DNA of 64,000 nt from an uncultured Porphyromonadaceae bacterium (GCA_937901905.1 CALDIF010000034.1:31312-95311), one strand, 5' to 3'. Shown: positions 44,344 through 52,821, counted from the first letter of the stretch. Numbers and translations: made by a program. Notes: a model not told the origin generated them from the sequence alone.

Positions 44344-45251
44344 TGGATAACGAGCGCTTGATGAAGCGCTATTTGGCTTACCTCAAGGTGGAGCGTATGT
44401 TGAGCGAAAACACCTCGGTGAGTTATGAGAGCGATGTCAACAAATTGCTGACCTATCTCGACAGCGCCGGAGTGGCTCCACAATCGGCTACAGCCGGTGA
44501 CCTTGAGCAATTTGTGTGTACGCTGCATGATGTGGGCATCGGCACACGGTCGACAGCGCGCATCATATCGGGCATCAAGAGTTTTTACAAGTTCCTGCGC
44601 ATTGACGGTCTGATTAATTCAGATGCCGATCCCACATTCAAACTTGATGCACCCCGCTTGGGGCGTCACTTGCCGCAAGTACTCACGGTTGATGAGATTG
44701 AGGCTATGGTGAATTGTATTGACATGAGCAAGCCCGAGGGTGTGCGTAACAGGGCGATGATAGAAGTTGCTTACGGTTGCGGTTTGCGTGTGAGTGAACT
44801 CGTGTCGCTGCAACTGTCGGGTGTGGTGCGCGAGCAAGAGTATGTTGTCGTCAAGCATGGCAAGGGCGACAAACAACGTTTGGTGCCGGTGTCGCGTTAC
44901 ACAATAGGGTGGATAGACCGTTATATTGAGCAAGTGCGTGCCAACCAAGTGGTTGCGCGTGGTGCCGGTGACACCTTGTTTTTAAATCGACGTGGCTCGC
45001 CTCTCTCTCGTCAAATGGTGTTTATCGTTATCAAACGCTTGTGTGAATTGGCGGGTATTCGCAAGACCGTCAGCCCCCACACGTTGAGACACAGTTTTGC
45101 CACCCACTTGCTTGAGGGCGGTGCCAACTTGCGAGCCATACAGCAAATGCTCGGTCACGAGAGCCTGACGACAACCGAAGTTTATCTTCATCTCGACAGA
45201 GCCCACCTGCGCGACGAGATTTTATTGCATCACCCACGCAACAAATCGTGA
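44334..45251 (+). CDS. xerD: Tyrosine recombinase XerD
   Basis: 305 residues. The ATG at 44334 has AGGAG 8 bp upstream; ATG 44343 is an alternative. XerD resolves chromosome dimers at dif with FtsK. The N-terminal SAM-like domain (about 5-95) and the catalytic domain are complete: Arg in CGLRVSELVSL, Lys in KHGKGDKQRLVPVS, HTLRHSFATHLLEGG (His-x-x-Arg), GHESLTTTEVYLHLD (His and the nucleophile Tyr). Full length and position among housekeeping genes make a chromosomal Xer more likely than a mobile-element integrase. Confidence 0.9.
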   Translation: MVLMDNERLMKRYLAYLKVERMLSENTSVSYESDVNKLLTYLDSAGVAPQSATAGDLEQFVCTLHDVGIGTRSTARIISGIKSFYKFLRIDGLINSDADPTFKLDAPRLGRHLPQVLTVDEIEAMVNCIDMSKPEGVRNRAMIEVAYGCGLRVSELVSLQLSGVVREQEYVVVKHGKGDKQRLVPVSRYTIGWIDRYIEQVRANQVVARGAGDTLFLNRRGSPLSRQMVFIVIKRLCELAGIRKTVSPHTLRHSFATHLLEGGANLRAIQQMLGHESLTTTEVYLHLDRAHLRDEILLHHPRNKS

Positions 45252-45262
45252 AAAAGAAAGAT

Positions 45263-45360
45263 GGGGGTGTGTCAAAATGAAAGAATGTGCGTCGAATTGT
45301 AGGGACTCGCTTGCCTCGTCCTTTGCGTTTTCATGTGCGGCAGAATTATGACACCCCCCC
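45263..45360. repeat. Long imperfect inverted repeat after xerD
   Basis: GGGGGTGTGTCA (45263-45274) faces TGACACCCCC (45349-45358), and ATGAAA faces TTTCAT inside. The outer arms look like a terminator stem related to the one at 60677-60709, but about 75 bp of other sequence, including a GGGACTCG/CGTCC half-palindrome, lies in the loop. It may be a terminator invaded by a small palindromic element. Confidence 0.4.
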
Positions 45361-45411
45361 TTCACCCGAATGGTGTAACCACAGAAATTTGCAGGGAACT
45401 CGATATTTCCG

Positions 45412-45454
45412 AAAAAGTTACCCAAAGGCAATATACATTCAGGTAACTTTTTTT
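45412..45454. terminator. Bidirectional terminator between xerD and hipT
   Basis: AAAAAGTTACC and GGTAACTTTTT form an 11-bp stem around a 20-nt loop, with more T's on the plus side and A's on the minus side. It can stop transcripts from both convergent genes. Positions 45455-45539 contain no recognisable gene. Confidence 0.7.
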
Positions 45455-45539
45455 AGACAATTATATTTCGCAGCGATGAGAGCGGCCGCGTCGGAGCCTT
45501 TTGTCGTGATGCCCGGCAACATCCGCTGACGGCTCGCAC

Positions 45540-46487
45540 TTAGTCCGCAAGGCGTGCCATTCGGTCGTTGATTATTGCTGTCAATTGCAGGCGCATTGTC
45601 TCGGGCAGAAAACTCTGGCTGATAATCGCCCTCCATGCGGAAACTGACCGTGTCAGGCGGTTGATGATGTTAGTCTGTACTTTGGGTATGATACCCGAAG
45701 CCGTCATCGCCTGCGTGAAGTTCAATCGGGTTAGTTTTCGCTTCCTGCCGGATACGGTGAGTGCGAGCTCTTCGTTGTCCGATGGAAGAACAATGGCTGT
45801 TGAGAGTAAATCATAGGCCGGAGCGAGGGTGAACTCCTTGTCATCCTTACTGTAGATAGAATAGTTCTTCAGGTGCATATCGGCATTGCCGATGACCCAG
45901 GAGAAAAGCACCTGTGCCCAGTAGCGTATGATGTCCAACCGAGGAACGCTGCTGTACTTGTCAATCAGTTTGGCGATGCGTTCATGCGAGCTGTGGTATT
46001 TGTCTTCGGTCATCAGCATTGACAGCTGGCACATATCTTCCATCGGCAGCTTCCGGCCTGTGCCTGTGCGGTCTATGCGTCGTGTTATGTAACATAACTC
46101 TCCGTCGGCAAACCGAATCAGGCTATGAGGCACCGTGTTGATGCCTGCGACCTGTGCTAAGTGCATACATACGTCTTCCAGTTCAGGCAGATGTGGATAG
46201 TTGTCGGTTTGTGGCTTGAGGATAAATTGTCCCCATAATCCTACGATTGTGAGGCGGTCGGGCCGGTTGCTCATGCGGTCAAAGTCAACCGATAGTTTGG
46301 GTTGCACGCCAGTCACGGAGGAGCGGGCGCGCACGACCTGCGTCGCGAGCTCGTTGATGTCAGCGTGCGTGTAGGGAAGTCGTGGTGCCTCGGCGGTTCC
46401 GAAGATGCGGCTGCTGCAACGCTGGTGGAAGTCGCGCTCGCCATCGCGCAACGGCTGATAGCAATACAAGCACTTGTCACTCATCAT
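45540..46487 (-). CDS. hipT: HipT-type serine/threonine kinase toxin (HipA C-terminal domain)
   Basis: 315 residues, shorter than single-chain HipA (about 440), because the N-terminal subdomain is encoded by the next gene. An N-terminal zinc knuckle (C6, C9, H21, C24) precedes the kinase core. The glycine-rich loop SSVTGVQPKL holds Ser57 and Thr59, the positions of the autophosphorylated loop of E. coli HipT. The ATP Lys is in FILKP (K91). The catalytic loop reads GNADMHLKN and the metal-binding segment LAPAYDLLST. HipA/HipT kinases phosphorylate aminoacyl-tRNA synthetases and arrest growth. It overlaps hipS by 11 bp. Confidence 0.9.
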   Translation of the reverse strand: MMSDKCLYCYQPLRDGERDFHQRCSSRIFGTAEAPRLPYTHADINELATQVVRARSSVTGVQPKLSVDFDRMSNRPDRLTIVGLWGQFILKPQTDNYPHLPELEDVCMHLAQVAGINTVPHSLIRFADGELCYITRRIDRTGTGRKLPMEDMCQLSMLMTEDKYHSSHERIAKLIDKYSSVPRLDIIRYWAQVLFSWVIGNADMHLKNYSIYSKDDKEFTLAPAYDLLSTAIVLPSDNEELALTVSGRKRKLTRLNFTQAMTASGIIPKVQTNIINRLTRSVSAWRAIISQSFLPETMRLQLTAIINDRMARLAD

Positions 46488-46809
46488 CTCCTTTGTTAAT
46501 TGGTATTACACTGACAGCTCCGATGCAGTCTTTGCAGCACGCCAGCAGCAGGCCCATCCGGTCGCGTGGGTCAATTTTCCAATTGTGGCGTGCCACGTCG
46601 AGCAGCCATCCTTCCGGAATAAGGCCGTCAAAAAACGGGAACAAAGTGCCGGAGTGGTAAGTGTCCTGTGACAAGGGCAACGTTAAGCTGACAGGTGTCG
46701 CTCCGGCGAGCCGTCGGTAGGTGTCTTCGTAGGTGAATGTGTAACCCTCATCGTCCTGCGTCAGCACTCCGGCGAGAACTTCGCGGTAATATACTCGTGC
46801 CTGTCTCAT
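46477..46809 (-). CDS. hipS: HipS-type protein (HipA N-terminal subdomain)
   Basis: 110 residues. It matches the HipA N-subdomain 1: RQARVYYREVLAGVLTQDDEGYTFTY, PVSLTLPLSQDTY and LFPFFDGLIPEGWLLD. In E. coli O127 the equivalent free-standing HipS is the antitoxin of HipT. It ends with KGDDE and overlaps hipT. The start ATGA overlaps the hipB stop by 4 bp. Confidence 0.9.
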   Translation of the reverse strand: MRQARVYYREVLAGVLTQDDEGYTFTYEDTYRRLAGATPVSLTLPLSQDTYHSGTLFPFFDGLIPEGWLLDVARHNWKIDPRDRMGLLLACCKDCIGAVSVIPINKGDDE

Positions 46810-47015
46810 AGCTCAGTCATTGGAACCGGACCGCACTGCGAGCCGAAGAGGTTGAGAACCTGGTTGACCTTGTCAAGGCGCAGCGTGGGCTTGCCCTGCT
46901 CAAGATCGCGCACGAAGCGCAGTCCCACGCCGGCTGTCTCGGCGAGGTCGACCTGGGTCATTTCGTAACGCCGGCGGCACTCTTTGACGTAAGTGGAGAG
47001 TATCGTCTTGCTCAT
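46806..47015 (-). CDS. hipB: HipB-type XRE regulator
   Basis: 69 residues from ATG 47015; the frame is open upstream, but that part covers the promoter and operator. It is a single helix-turn-helix domain of the XRE type (YEMTQVDLAETAGVGLRFVRDLEQGKPTLRLDKVNQVLNLFG). It should repress the hip operon through the GGTATAA/TTATACC sites at 47018-47110, with the other Hip proteins as co-factors. Confidence 0.9.
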   Translation of the reverse strand: MSKTILSTYVKECRRRYEMTQVDLAETAGVGLRFVRDLEQGKPTLRLDKVNQVLNLFGSQCGPVPMTEL

Positions 47016-47017
47016 AG

Positions 47018-47110
47018 TTTTATACCTTTTAGGGTGCAAAGGTAGTAAAAAATACGCAAATTGCAACATTTCGGGTATAATTTATCTCAAAAAGCCATGT
47101 TTTATACCCG
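47018..47110 (-). promoter_or_regulatory. hip promoter with three operator half-sites
   Basis: Minus-strand promoter: TTG (47066-47064), 19-bp spacer, TACCTTTG (47044-47037). TTATACC occurs at 47020-47026, then as CGGGTATAA at 47072-47080 and TTATACCCG at 47102-47110. The last two form a 9-bp inverted repeat with a 21-bp gap. The sites bracket the promoter on both sides, as expected for autorepression by HipB with DNA looping or cooperative binding. Confidence 0.65.
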
Positions 47111-47118
47111 ATGGGGTG

Positions 47119-47223
47119 TCAGTCGGTGGTGGGGCGCATACGGCGGCGCGCGTTGCTCATTGCCTGGCGTGACGTGAAGCCCGAGGCCACGGCCACGTCG
47201 TCGGTGAGCGCGGCCGCAGTCCC
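47119..47223 (-). pseudogene. Remnant of a helix-turn-helix protein C-terminus
   Basis: On the minus strand an open frame ends at TGA 47121-47119 and reads AAALTDDVAVASGFTSRQ then AMSNARRRMRPTTD. It looks like the end of an AraC-like or similar helix-turn-helix domain. Nothing upstream continues it, because the frame runs into the transposase fragment. GC content is clearly higher than the surroundings. Confidence 0.4.
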
Positions 47224-47475
47224 TACCACCCGAAGATGATGCTCAAGGTAATCCTGTATGCCTACATGAACAACGTCTATTCCTGCCGCAGGATCGAGAG
47301 CGCCCTAAAGCGCGATATTCACTTCTTCTGGCTGGCGGGCTACGAGCAGCCGGACTTCATCACGATCAACCGCTTCCGCAACCGCGTCAAGGACGAGATT
47401 AACTACTATTGCTGTCCGATAAAAAACAAGCCGCCTGAGATATATCGCATTCTCAGGCGGTTTAGTTTCAACTAG
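47221..47475 (+). pseudogene. IS1182-like transposase N-terminal fragment
   Basis: PYHPKMMLKVILYAYMNN, followed by VYSCRRIESALKRDIHFFWL and PDFITINRFRNRV, is the N-terminal dimerisation (DUF772) part of IS1182/IS5-group transposases. The similarity stops near 47412. The remaining codons run into a terminator hairpin. No catalytic DDE part, no inverted repeats and no start region remain, so it is a dead fragment. Confidence 0.8.
47431..47464. terminator. Terminator hairpin
   Basis: CCGCCTGAGA (47431-47440) pairs with TCTCAGGCGG (47451-47460), followed by TTTAG and preceded by AAAAAA. It probably serves the SH3 protein gene on the minus strand. Confidence 0.7.
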
Positions 47476-47550
47476 GGGGGCATGAAATCGAATTATGGCA
47501 CACCATCCGTTTCATGTAGTGAAATGTACTAAAAGTCGTCGGGCAGCGTC

Positions 47551-48141
47551 TCACTCAGCCGGTGTGGCATATTGCTTGCTGATAAAAGCGGTCAGCCCAT
47601 TGTAAACAACACGGTAGAAATCGCCTTGCATGCCGGTGCATTGCAACCGTTGTCCCTTATCGGGGTGCAAATTATTGCCCTTGCCGTCCTTGAGAATTGC
47701 AGCTTTGAGCGATGCACCGGCGCGTAAACGAACATTTTGTCCGGTGACGATGACTGCAGTGGGCGCGGTGCTTGCAGCGGGTGCCTTGCCCTTGTCGGCT
47801 TGTTTTACAGTGCCGTCAGGAACGGTTGCCGTCTTGACCGGTGTGTTCACCTGTTTTGCTTGTTTTGCCGGTACCGATAACTTGCGAGTGAACTGCTTGC
47901 TGATGAACAGTTGCTTGCCGTTGAATGTTACCTTATAGAAGTCGCCGCTCTCGCCCAAGTACTCGAGTTTCTCCCCCTTTGCGGGATAAACGGGCGAGCC
48001 TTTCGAGTCCTTGTAAATGGCTCCGTTCAAGTTTGGCTCAATGCGCAAACGGACGTTAGTCCCTGTCACCTCAACGACATCGCCTGCCCACGCTGTGATG
48101 GCAACGACAGTTGCCACGAGGAATGTAATCAAGTGTTTCAT
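47551..48141 (-). CDS. Exported protein with two bacterial SH3 domains
   Basis: 196 residues. Signal peptide MKHLITFLVATVVAITAWA, then SH3b domain 1 (about 20-90: VVEVTGTNVRLRIEPNLNGAIY, DFYKVTFNGKQLFISKQF), a Lys/Thr/Pro linker, and SH3b domain 2 (about 130-196: VIVTGQNVRLRAGASLKAAIL, DFYRVVYNGLTAFISKQY). Bacterial SH3 domains usually bind peptidoglycan or metal. The L,D-transpeptidase gene directly upstream suggests a cell-wall role. Confidence 0.88.
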   Translation of the reverse strand: MKHLITFLVATVVAITAWAGDVVEVTGTNVRLRIEPNLNGAIYKDSKGSPVYPAKGEKLEYLGESGDFYKVTFNGKQLFISKQFTRKLSVPAKQAKQVNTPVKTATVPDGTVKQADKGKAPAASTAPTAVIVTGQNVRLRAGASLKAAILKDGKGNNLHPDKGQRLQCTGMQGDFYRVVYNGLTAFISKQYATPAE

Positions 48142-48172
48142 AATTAATTGTATTTAATAATACTGTGCAAAA

Positions 48173-48829
48173 TTAATGTGACTTGACGCGCGTCTCCCAG
48201 GGATACAAGCCGTCGTTTTCACCCTTTATAATCACGGGCATGCCCACGTAGGCAAATCGTTGCTTGAGGTCGATGATGTCATTGTCGCGCAGGCGTATGC
48301 AACCCTCACTGTCGCGTCCCGGCACGGTGTTCTCATTGTTGGTGCTGCCGTGAATGCCAATTCCGCTATGTCCCGGTGTCAGCAGGCGCAGGAACCAATG
48401 GCCGTAAGACAGAATGCTGCCACGACCATCTTTAAAGTCGTGTTTCCACGTGCTTGCATCTTGAATTTGAGTGATTTTAAACGGCTTGCCGGCAGGAGAC
48501 TCGGGTGTTTTCATGTCGCCCACACGTTGCTTGTTGCCCTTGTTTTTACTCAAGCATACGGGATATTGAGCGAGCAGGACAGTGTCGTTCCCCTGCTTGC
48601 CGTACACTCGCAGGTTGAGGTCGCGTTTGCTGATAACGATGAACTCGCTGCGACTCGTACTCGCATTCGCATTTTTGTTGCTTGACGTACTTTTATTCTT
48701 TTTGGGGGCTCGATTGCCATTCTTGTCGGTTACGGTGGTTTTCGCCTTGCCCTTTTGAGAGGGGGTGGCGGTGGGTGCCGTGACCGAGAATGCTCCAAGA
48801 AGCAGCAAAATAATCAGTTGTCTAATCAT
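48173..48829 (-). CDS. L,D-transpeptidase (YkuD domain)
   Basis: 218 residues with a signal peptide and a Lys/Asn/Ser-rich linker. The catalytic domain (about 60-210) has GHSGIGIHGSTNNE and RDSEGCIRLRDND, the HG...SxGCxR motif with nucleophile Cys. These enzymes make 3-3 cross-links or attach proteins to peptidoglycan in the periplasm, consistent with the meso-diaminopimelate wall predicted from MurE. The SH3 protein gene follows on the same strand, 31 bp downstream. Confidence 0.92.
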   Translation of the reverse strand: MIRQLIILLLLGAFSVTAPTATPSQKGKAKTTVTDKNGNRAPKKNKSTSSNKNANASTSRSEFIVISKRDLNLRVYGKQGNDTVLLAQYPVCLSKNKGNKQRVGDMKTPESPAGKPFKITQIQDASTWKHDFKDGRGSILSYGHWFLRLLTPGHSGIGIHGSTNNENTVPGRDSEGCIRLRDNDIIDLKQRFAYVGMPVIIKGENDGLYPWETRVKSH

Positions 48830-48892
48830 AATATATCAAGGTGTTAAAAAGTTCTTTATGTTGTGACAGATAGTGACACCTGTAATGATGTG

Positions 48893-50170
48893 TCAATGTT
48901 GCGTATCCGGTTTTTTCACACGCACGAGGGTGATGCGAGCCGCGGTTTTGCGTACAATGGTGAAATCCAAGTCCCCGAGATGTAGTGTTTGTCCCTCGGC
49001 GGGAATTTCGCCGTTGCACTTGATGATGTAACCGGCAAGCGTCTGGTAATCGTCGCTTTTGGGTATGTCAAGGTCAAATTTCTCTTTTAACTCGTCTATC
49101 TCGATACGTCCCGAAAATTCAAAAGTGTCGCTATTGATTTGTCTTGCTACAAGACTGTTGCGGTCGTGCTCGTCCTCAATTTCGCCGAAGATTTCTTCCA
49201 CCAAATCTTCAAGCGTCACCATGCCCGATGTGCCACCGAATTCGTCGATGACAATAGCCATTGAACGATGTTGGTCCATCAGCCTGTGCATCATCTTGCT
49301 TGCAAGCATCGTTTCGGGAGCGAAAAGCACCGGTTTCAAGCGGGTTTTCCAATCAACGTCAGTTACGAACAACTCGCTCACTTGAATGAACCCGATCACG
49401 TTGTCGATGTCGTCACGGTAGACCACGACCTTTGACAAGCCGGTGCGCGTGAACGTGTCGACAAGTTGTTCGCGTGTGGTGTCATCGACATCAACGGCAA
49501 CAATCTCGTTGCGCGGCACCATGCAATCTTGCAGTTTAGTGTCGCCGAAGTCGAGCGCGTGCTCGAAAATTTTCACCTCGGGTTCGACTTCCTCGTTATT
49601 GTCCTCTTGGCTGTCAATGCTTTGTTGTAAGTAGTTGTCAAGTTCATCTGAAGTGAACGAGCCCACGTGCTCGGCTTTTATCTTGATGCCGAGCAGTTTC
49701 ATCAGCGATGCACTCAGCCACTCGGTGAACCTTGAAATAGGGTACAGCAACCAGTAAATGGTGATGAGAGGCAATGAGAACATTCTGAGCGAACTGTTGG
49801 GGTTGATGCGGAAAACCGCTTTAGGCAAAAACTCGCCCACGAGCAAGATGAGCAGTGTGGAAATCAATGTCAACAACGTGAGCACGAGTGCGTCATCGCC
49901 CTCGCCCAAGAGCCTTACCAGCGGCGGTGTCAGCAGTGACGACATCGCTATCGAGTACACGACGTTGACAATGTTGTTGCCGATGAGCAGCGTGGAGATG
50001 AACATCTCGCGGTTGGAATAGAAAACACTTGTGATGCGACTTATCAAACCGCCTCGCGCTTGGTCAATGCCCGCACGCACCTTGTTTGACGAGACAAAGG
50101 CTATTTCCATGCCCGAGAAAAATCCCGACAGCACGATAGACACGAGCAATATGATAATCCGGTCAGTCAT
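48893..50170 (-). CDS. GldE-like CNNM/CorC family membrane protein
   Basis: 425 residues. A DUF21 transmembrane domain (about 1-190, GFFSGMEIAFVSSNKVRAG) is followed by two CBS domains (about 205-330, MVPRNEIVAVDVDDTTREQLVD and SMAIVIDEFGGTSGMVTLEDLVEEIFGEI) and a C-terminal CorC/HlyC domain. The family transports or regulates magnesium and related ions. In Bacteroidetes a paralogue is called GldE after gliding motility; non-gliding species also keep it. The lptC gene lies 48 bp upstream on the same strand. Confidence 0.9.
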   Translation of the reverse strand: MTDRIIILLVSIVLSGFFSGMEIAFVSSNKVRAGIDQARGGLISRITSVFYSNREMFISTLLIGNNIVNVVYSIAMSSLLTPPLVRLLGEGDDALVLTLLTLISTLLILLVGEFLPKAVFRINPNSSLRMFSLPLITIYWLLYPISRFTEWLSASLMKLLGIKIKAEHVGSFTSDELDNYLQQSIDSQEDNNEEVEPEVKIFEHALDFGDTKLQDCMVPRNEIVAVDVDDTTREQLVDTFTRTGLSKVVVYRDDIDNVIGFIQVSELFVTDVDWKTRLKPVLFAPETMLASKMMHRLMDQHRSMAIVIDEFGGTSGMVTLEDLVEEIFGEIEDEHDRNSLVARQINSDTFEFSGRIEIDELKEKFDLDIPKSDDYQTLAGYIIKCNGEIPAEGQTLHLGDLDFTIVRKTAARITLVRVKKPDTQH

Positions 50171-50218
50171 GTGTTGATTGTCGTTTTTTTAGAGCCACGG
50201 CGGGCGTTGTTGTAGGTG

Positions 50219-50782
50219 TCATTCGGCGAGTTTGAGTTGTTCTTCATCAATGGGGAAAATAGCCTCGACGTTGCGTAGGGTGTAGGTCGTGAAGTCCTCA
50301 TTGCTCTCGTATCCGTTGCCCTCGATAACGCGATCCTGTTTCTCGATGTGAATAAACGACTCGCTGTAGAGCCGGTGTGCCATCTGGCTCCAATATATCT
50401 CGTTGGTGAGTATGACCTCACCCTTGACATTAGTCATACGCACGTTCCCCGTGAGGTGCCACAACTGTTGTTGTTGGTCAAAGTAGGCACTGTCGCAGCG
50501 TATTGATGACGCATTGTGGTAGGTGGAGTCCAATTCCTCGGCAAGTATGCCGCGCGGGAAAGTCCAGTGCGGTCGCTTTGCTTCCTCGTAGATGAGCCAC
50601 AACGGGGTGGTGATGCGATAACGGGTTACCCCGTCGTCGCTGATAATGGTTTGAACATCGTGGCTTGTCACGGTGGGCACGACTTCGGGGTCAACGGCAT
50701 GGTCGACTATAGATGCCTTGTCCTCGCTGCACGACAATAGCAATGCAGCCGCGCATGATATATAGAGCCACTGCGTTCTCAT
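50219..50782 (-). CDS. lptC: LPS export protein LptC
   Basis: 187 residues. An N-terminal lipobox-like LLLSC suggests a lipoprotein or an anchor. The mature part has the LptC beta-jellyroll pattern: VQTIISDDGVTRYRITTPLW, AYFDQQQQLWHLTGNVRMTN and GEVILTNEIYWSQMAHRLYSES. LptC links the LptBFG exporter to the periplasmic LptA bridge. It lies between the barrel gene and the GldE-like gene, a common Bacteroidales order. Confidence 0.9.
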   Translation of the reverse strand: MRTQWLYISCAAALLLSCSEDKASIVDHAVDPEVVPTVTSHDVQTIISDDGVTRYRITTPLWLIYEEAKRPHWTFPRGILAEELDSTYHNASSIRCDSAYFDQQQQLWHLTGNVRMTNVKGEVILTNEIYWSQMAHRLYSESFIHIEKQDRVIEGNGYESNEDFTTYTLRNVEAIFPIDEEQLKLAE

Positions 50783-50795
50783 TGATGTCCAATCG

Positions 50796-52031
50796 TCAAC
50801 GTATCTTGTTCTTCCAGAACCACAACTCGTTGAATGTGATGCCGAACGTGATGTTAAAATAGTTCTCGTTGATCATCGTTGTCGGGGTCGAGTAGCGGTG
50901 ATTCCATTCGAGCCCGAAGTTGATTGTCGACTTGCCGGACGGCACGGGCAGGCTGAGTCCGGCACTCACGCCGTAGTCGCGTAAGTTGCTGCCGGTGATG
51001 TTGATGTAGTCGTGGTTGTAGTGCCCGCCCACGCGGAAGGACATGGCTCCGAAGAACGACCCGCGGCGATTGGGGTTGTATTGCAAGCCGGCGGCAACCT
51101 TCCAGCGGTCGTTGAACTTGAGTGTGCTTACTTCAAAGCCCTCTATAGGCAAATACTTGGCATCGTGCCAGTTTTGGTAGGTGAAATCAATCTCGCCATA
51201 AAAACGCTGCTCGTAGTTATAACTCACGCCAACGCCTATCGAATGCGGCTGCTCGTACTTTCCGCTCATCGAGACGTAGCCCACGGTGTCTTCCTTGGTG
51301 TCTTGTATGTCGTAGTAGGAACCCCATGCGTGACCGTGAAACGATTTCTTCGGTTGGTAGGTCACACCCAGTGTGAGGCGGTCTTTGCCTCCGCGCACCG
51401 GCACACCGTATTGGAGTCCGAGTTGCACGTTGTAGTCGCGCACTTGGATAACGCGTTGAAACACCGTTGTCGAGGTGGTGATTACCTGGCTTTGGTTGGT
51501 CGTTGTGCCGAACATGTAGGCAATGTTGGCACCGATGCTCAAGCCTTTCAACGGTTCCCACCCGGCACCGAGGTACAACTGGTTGATGCTTCCGTTGCCG
51601 TTGCGGACGTCACTGCCGTTTTCCAGTTTGGAACCGAAGGAGTAACCCACACTGGAATAGGGAACCAGGCCGAACGAGCCACCCAAGCCGCGAGTGATGC
51701 GAAATTGTGACGCAATGTAATCGAGTCCGCCCCCGAAGTTGTGTCCGCTCTTGTCGTTCTCCTTTGACCACAGGTTGGTCAAGTCAAGACCGATGTCCCA
51801 CAAGAATGTGAGAGAATCCACTTGTGAGTAACTTGCCGGGTTCATCGCGTTGATTTGTCGCCCGTTTTGCATGGCGTAGCCCACGCCGCCCATCGAGCGT
51901 TGTATGCCGGTGGCGTTATCGTTCAACAGTCCGTAGCCTATTTTGCTGTAGGGACTCGTGGTGTTTTGGGCTGTAACGGCAAGCGACAGCAGTGCTGCCG
52001 ATAGAGCGAATATAAGTCGTTGTTTAAGCAT
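50796..52031 (-). CDS. Outer-membrane beta-barrel protein
   Basis: 411 residues with a signal peptide ending in TAQ. The start of the mature chain, SPYSKIGYGLLNDNATGIQRSMGGVGYAM, and NPASYSQVDSLTFLWDIGLD are typical of a Bacteroidetes FadL/PorV-like barrel family. Alternating strands continue to the end. It overlaps coaX by 8 bp and precedes lptC by 13 bp. It may assist envelope assembly, but no substrate is known. Confidence 0.85.
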   Translation of the reverse strand: MLKQRLIFALSAALLSLAVTAQNTTSPYSKIGYGLLNDNATGIQRSMGGVGYAMQNGRQINAMNPASYSQVDSLTFLWDIGLDLTNLWSKENDKSGHNFGGGLDYIASQFRITRGLGGSFGLVPYSSVGYSFGSKLENGSDVRNGNGSINQLYLGAGWEPLKGLSIGANIAYMFGTTTNQSQVITTSTTVFQRVIQVRDYNVQLGLQYGVPVRGGKDRLTLGVTYQPKKSFHGHAWGSYYDIQDTKEDTVGYVSMSGKYEQPHSIGVGVSYNYEQRFYGEIDFTYQNWHDAKYLPIEGFEVSTLKFNDRWKVAAGLQYNPNRRGSFFGAMSFRVGGHYNHDYINITGSNLRDYGVSAGLSLPVPSGKSTINFGLEWNHRYSTPTTMINENYFNITFGITFNELWFWKNKIR

Positions 52032-52764
52032 AATCCTGTAATAACAAGTGTTGAAGTATGGTGTTCAAGCCGTGAGCGACGAGATGTGGCTCAACGATGT
52101 TTTTGCCGGCAACGAGCGGTGCCAATAATTTGGCATCACCTCCGGTGAGGGCAATCAAGTCGCATCGGTGTCTTACCGCGCAAGCGTCAATTTGTGCAAC
52201 CGCACCGAGCACGGCACCTTGTCTCATGGCTTGCTCGGTGTTGTGAGGCAGGTCGTCGGTCGCGACCGGACTGTCGGCACTAACCGCCGGCAACTGTGAC
52301 GTGTGCTCGTGCAAACTGCTCAAAGCAAGGTTCACACCGGCGCATATATATCCGCCCAAGAACGCCCCGTCGAGATCAACCACGTCAAGAGTGAGTGCCG
52401 TTCCGGCATCGGCGACCAACAGGCGTACGCCCCTACACAGGGCGTGTGCTCCGACAGCCGCTGCCACGCGATCCAATCCCACCCGGTTGTGTTCGTAGCA
52501 AACCGTGATGGGCAATGACGTGTCGTGGGTCAGCCGGTGCAAGCGAGGCACGCGCGCCTTTAACAACGATGACACCGCCTCGTACCCGTCATGATGCACC
52601 ACGGTCGAGACAATGCCGGCTTCGGGCATATAACTGCTCAAAAAGCGGTCGAGCACGGCGATTTCATCGTAGGCAAACATCGTTGTTGCCGACAAATCGT
52701 TGCCGACAAACACCGCTGCCTTTACCCGTGTGTTACCACAGTCGATAGTTATTGTACCTTTCAT
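52024..52764 (-). CDS. coaX: Type III pantothenate kinase
   Basis: 246 residues. ASKHA-fold kinase for the first step of coenzyme A synthesis. Motifs: TIDCGNTRVKAAVF (phosphate loop), NRVGLDRVAAAVGAH, ADAGTALTLDVVD and GGYICAGVNLALSSLHEHTSQLP. It is the first gene of the coaX-barrel-lptC-gldE run and has a promoter just upstream. Confidence 0.95.
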   Translation of the reverse strand: MKGTITIDCGNTRVKAAVFVGNDLSATTMFAYDEIAVLDRFLSSYMPEAGIVSTVVHHDGYEAVSSLLKARVPRLHRLTHDTSLPITVCYEHNRVGLDRVAAAVGAHALCRGVRLLVADAGTALTLDVVDLDGAFLGGYICAGVNLALSSLHEHTSQLPAVSADSPVATDDLPHNTEQAMRQGAVLGAVAQIDACAVRHRCDLIALTGGDAKLLAPLVAGKNIVEPHLVAHGLNTILQHLLLQDYA

Positions 52765-52781
52765 GTCGTTAATGTAACTTG

Positions 52782-52789
52782 CAAAAGTA
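52782..52789 (-). promoter_or_regulatory. Likely -7 element of the coaX promoter
   Basis: Minus strand TACTTTTG (52789-52782), 17 bp before the coaX start, fits TAnnTTTG. The -33 region about 20 bp upstream is not a good TTTG, so the call is moderate. Confidence 0.5.
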
Positions 52790-52821
52790 GTAAAAAGATT
52801 TTACACATTGCACATTGTGGC

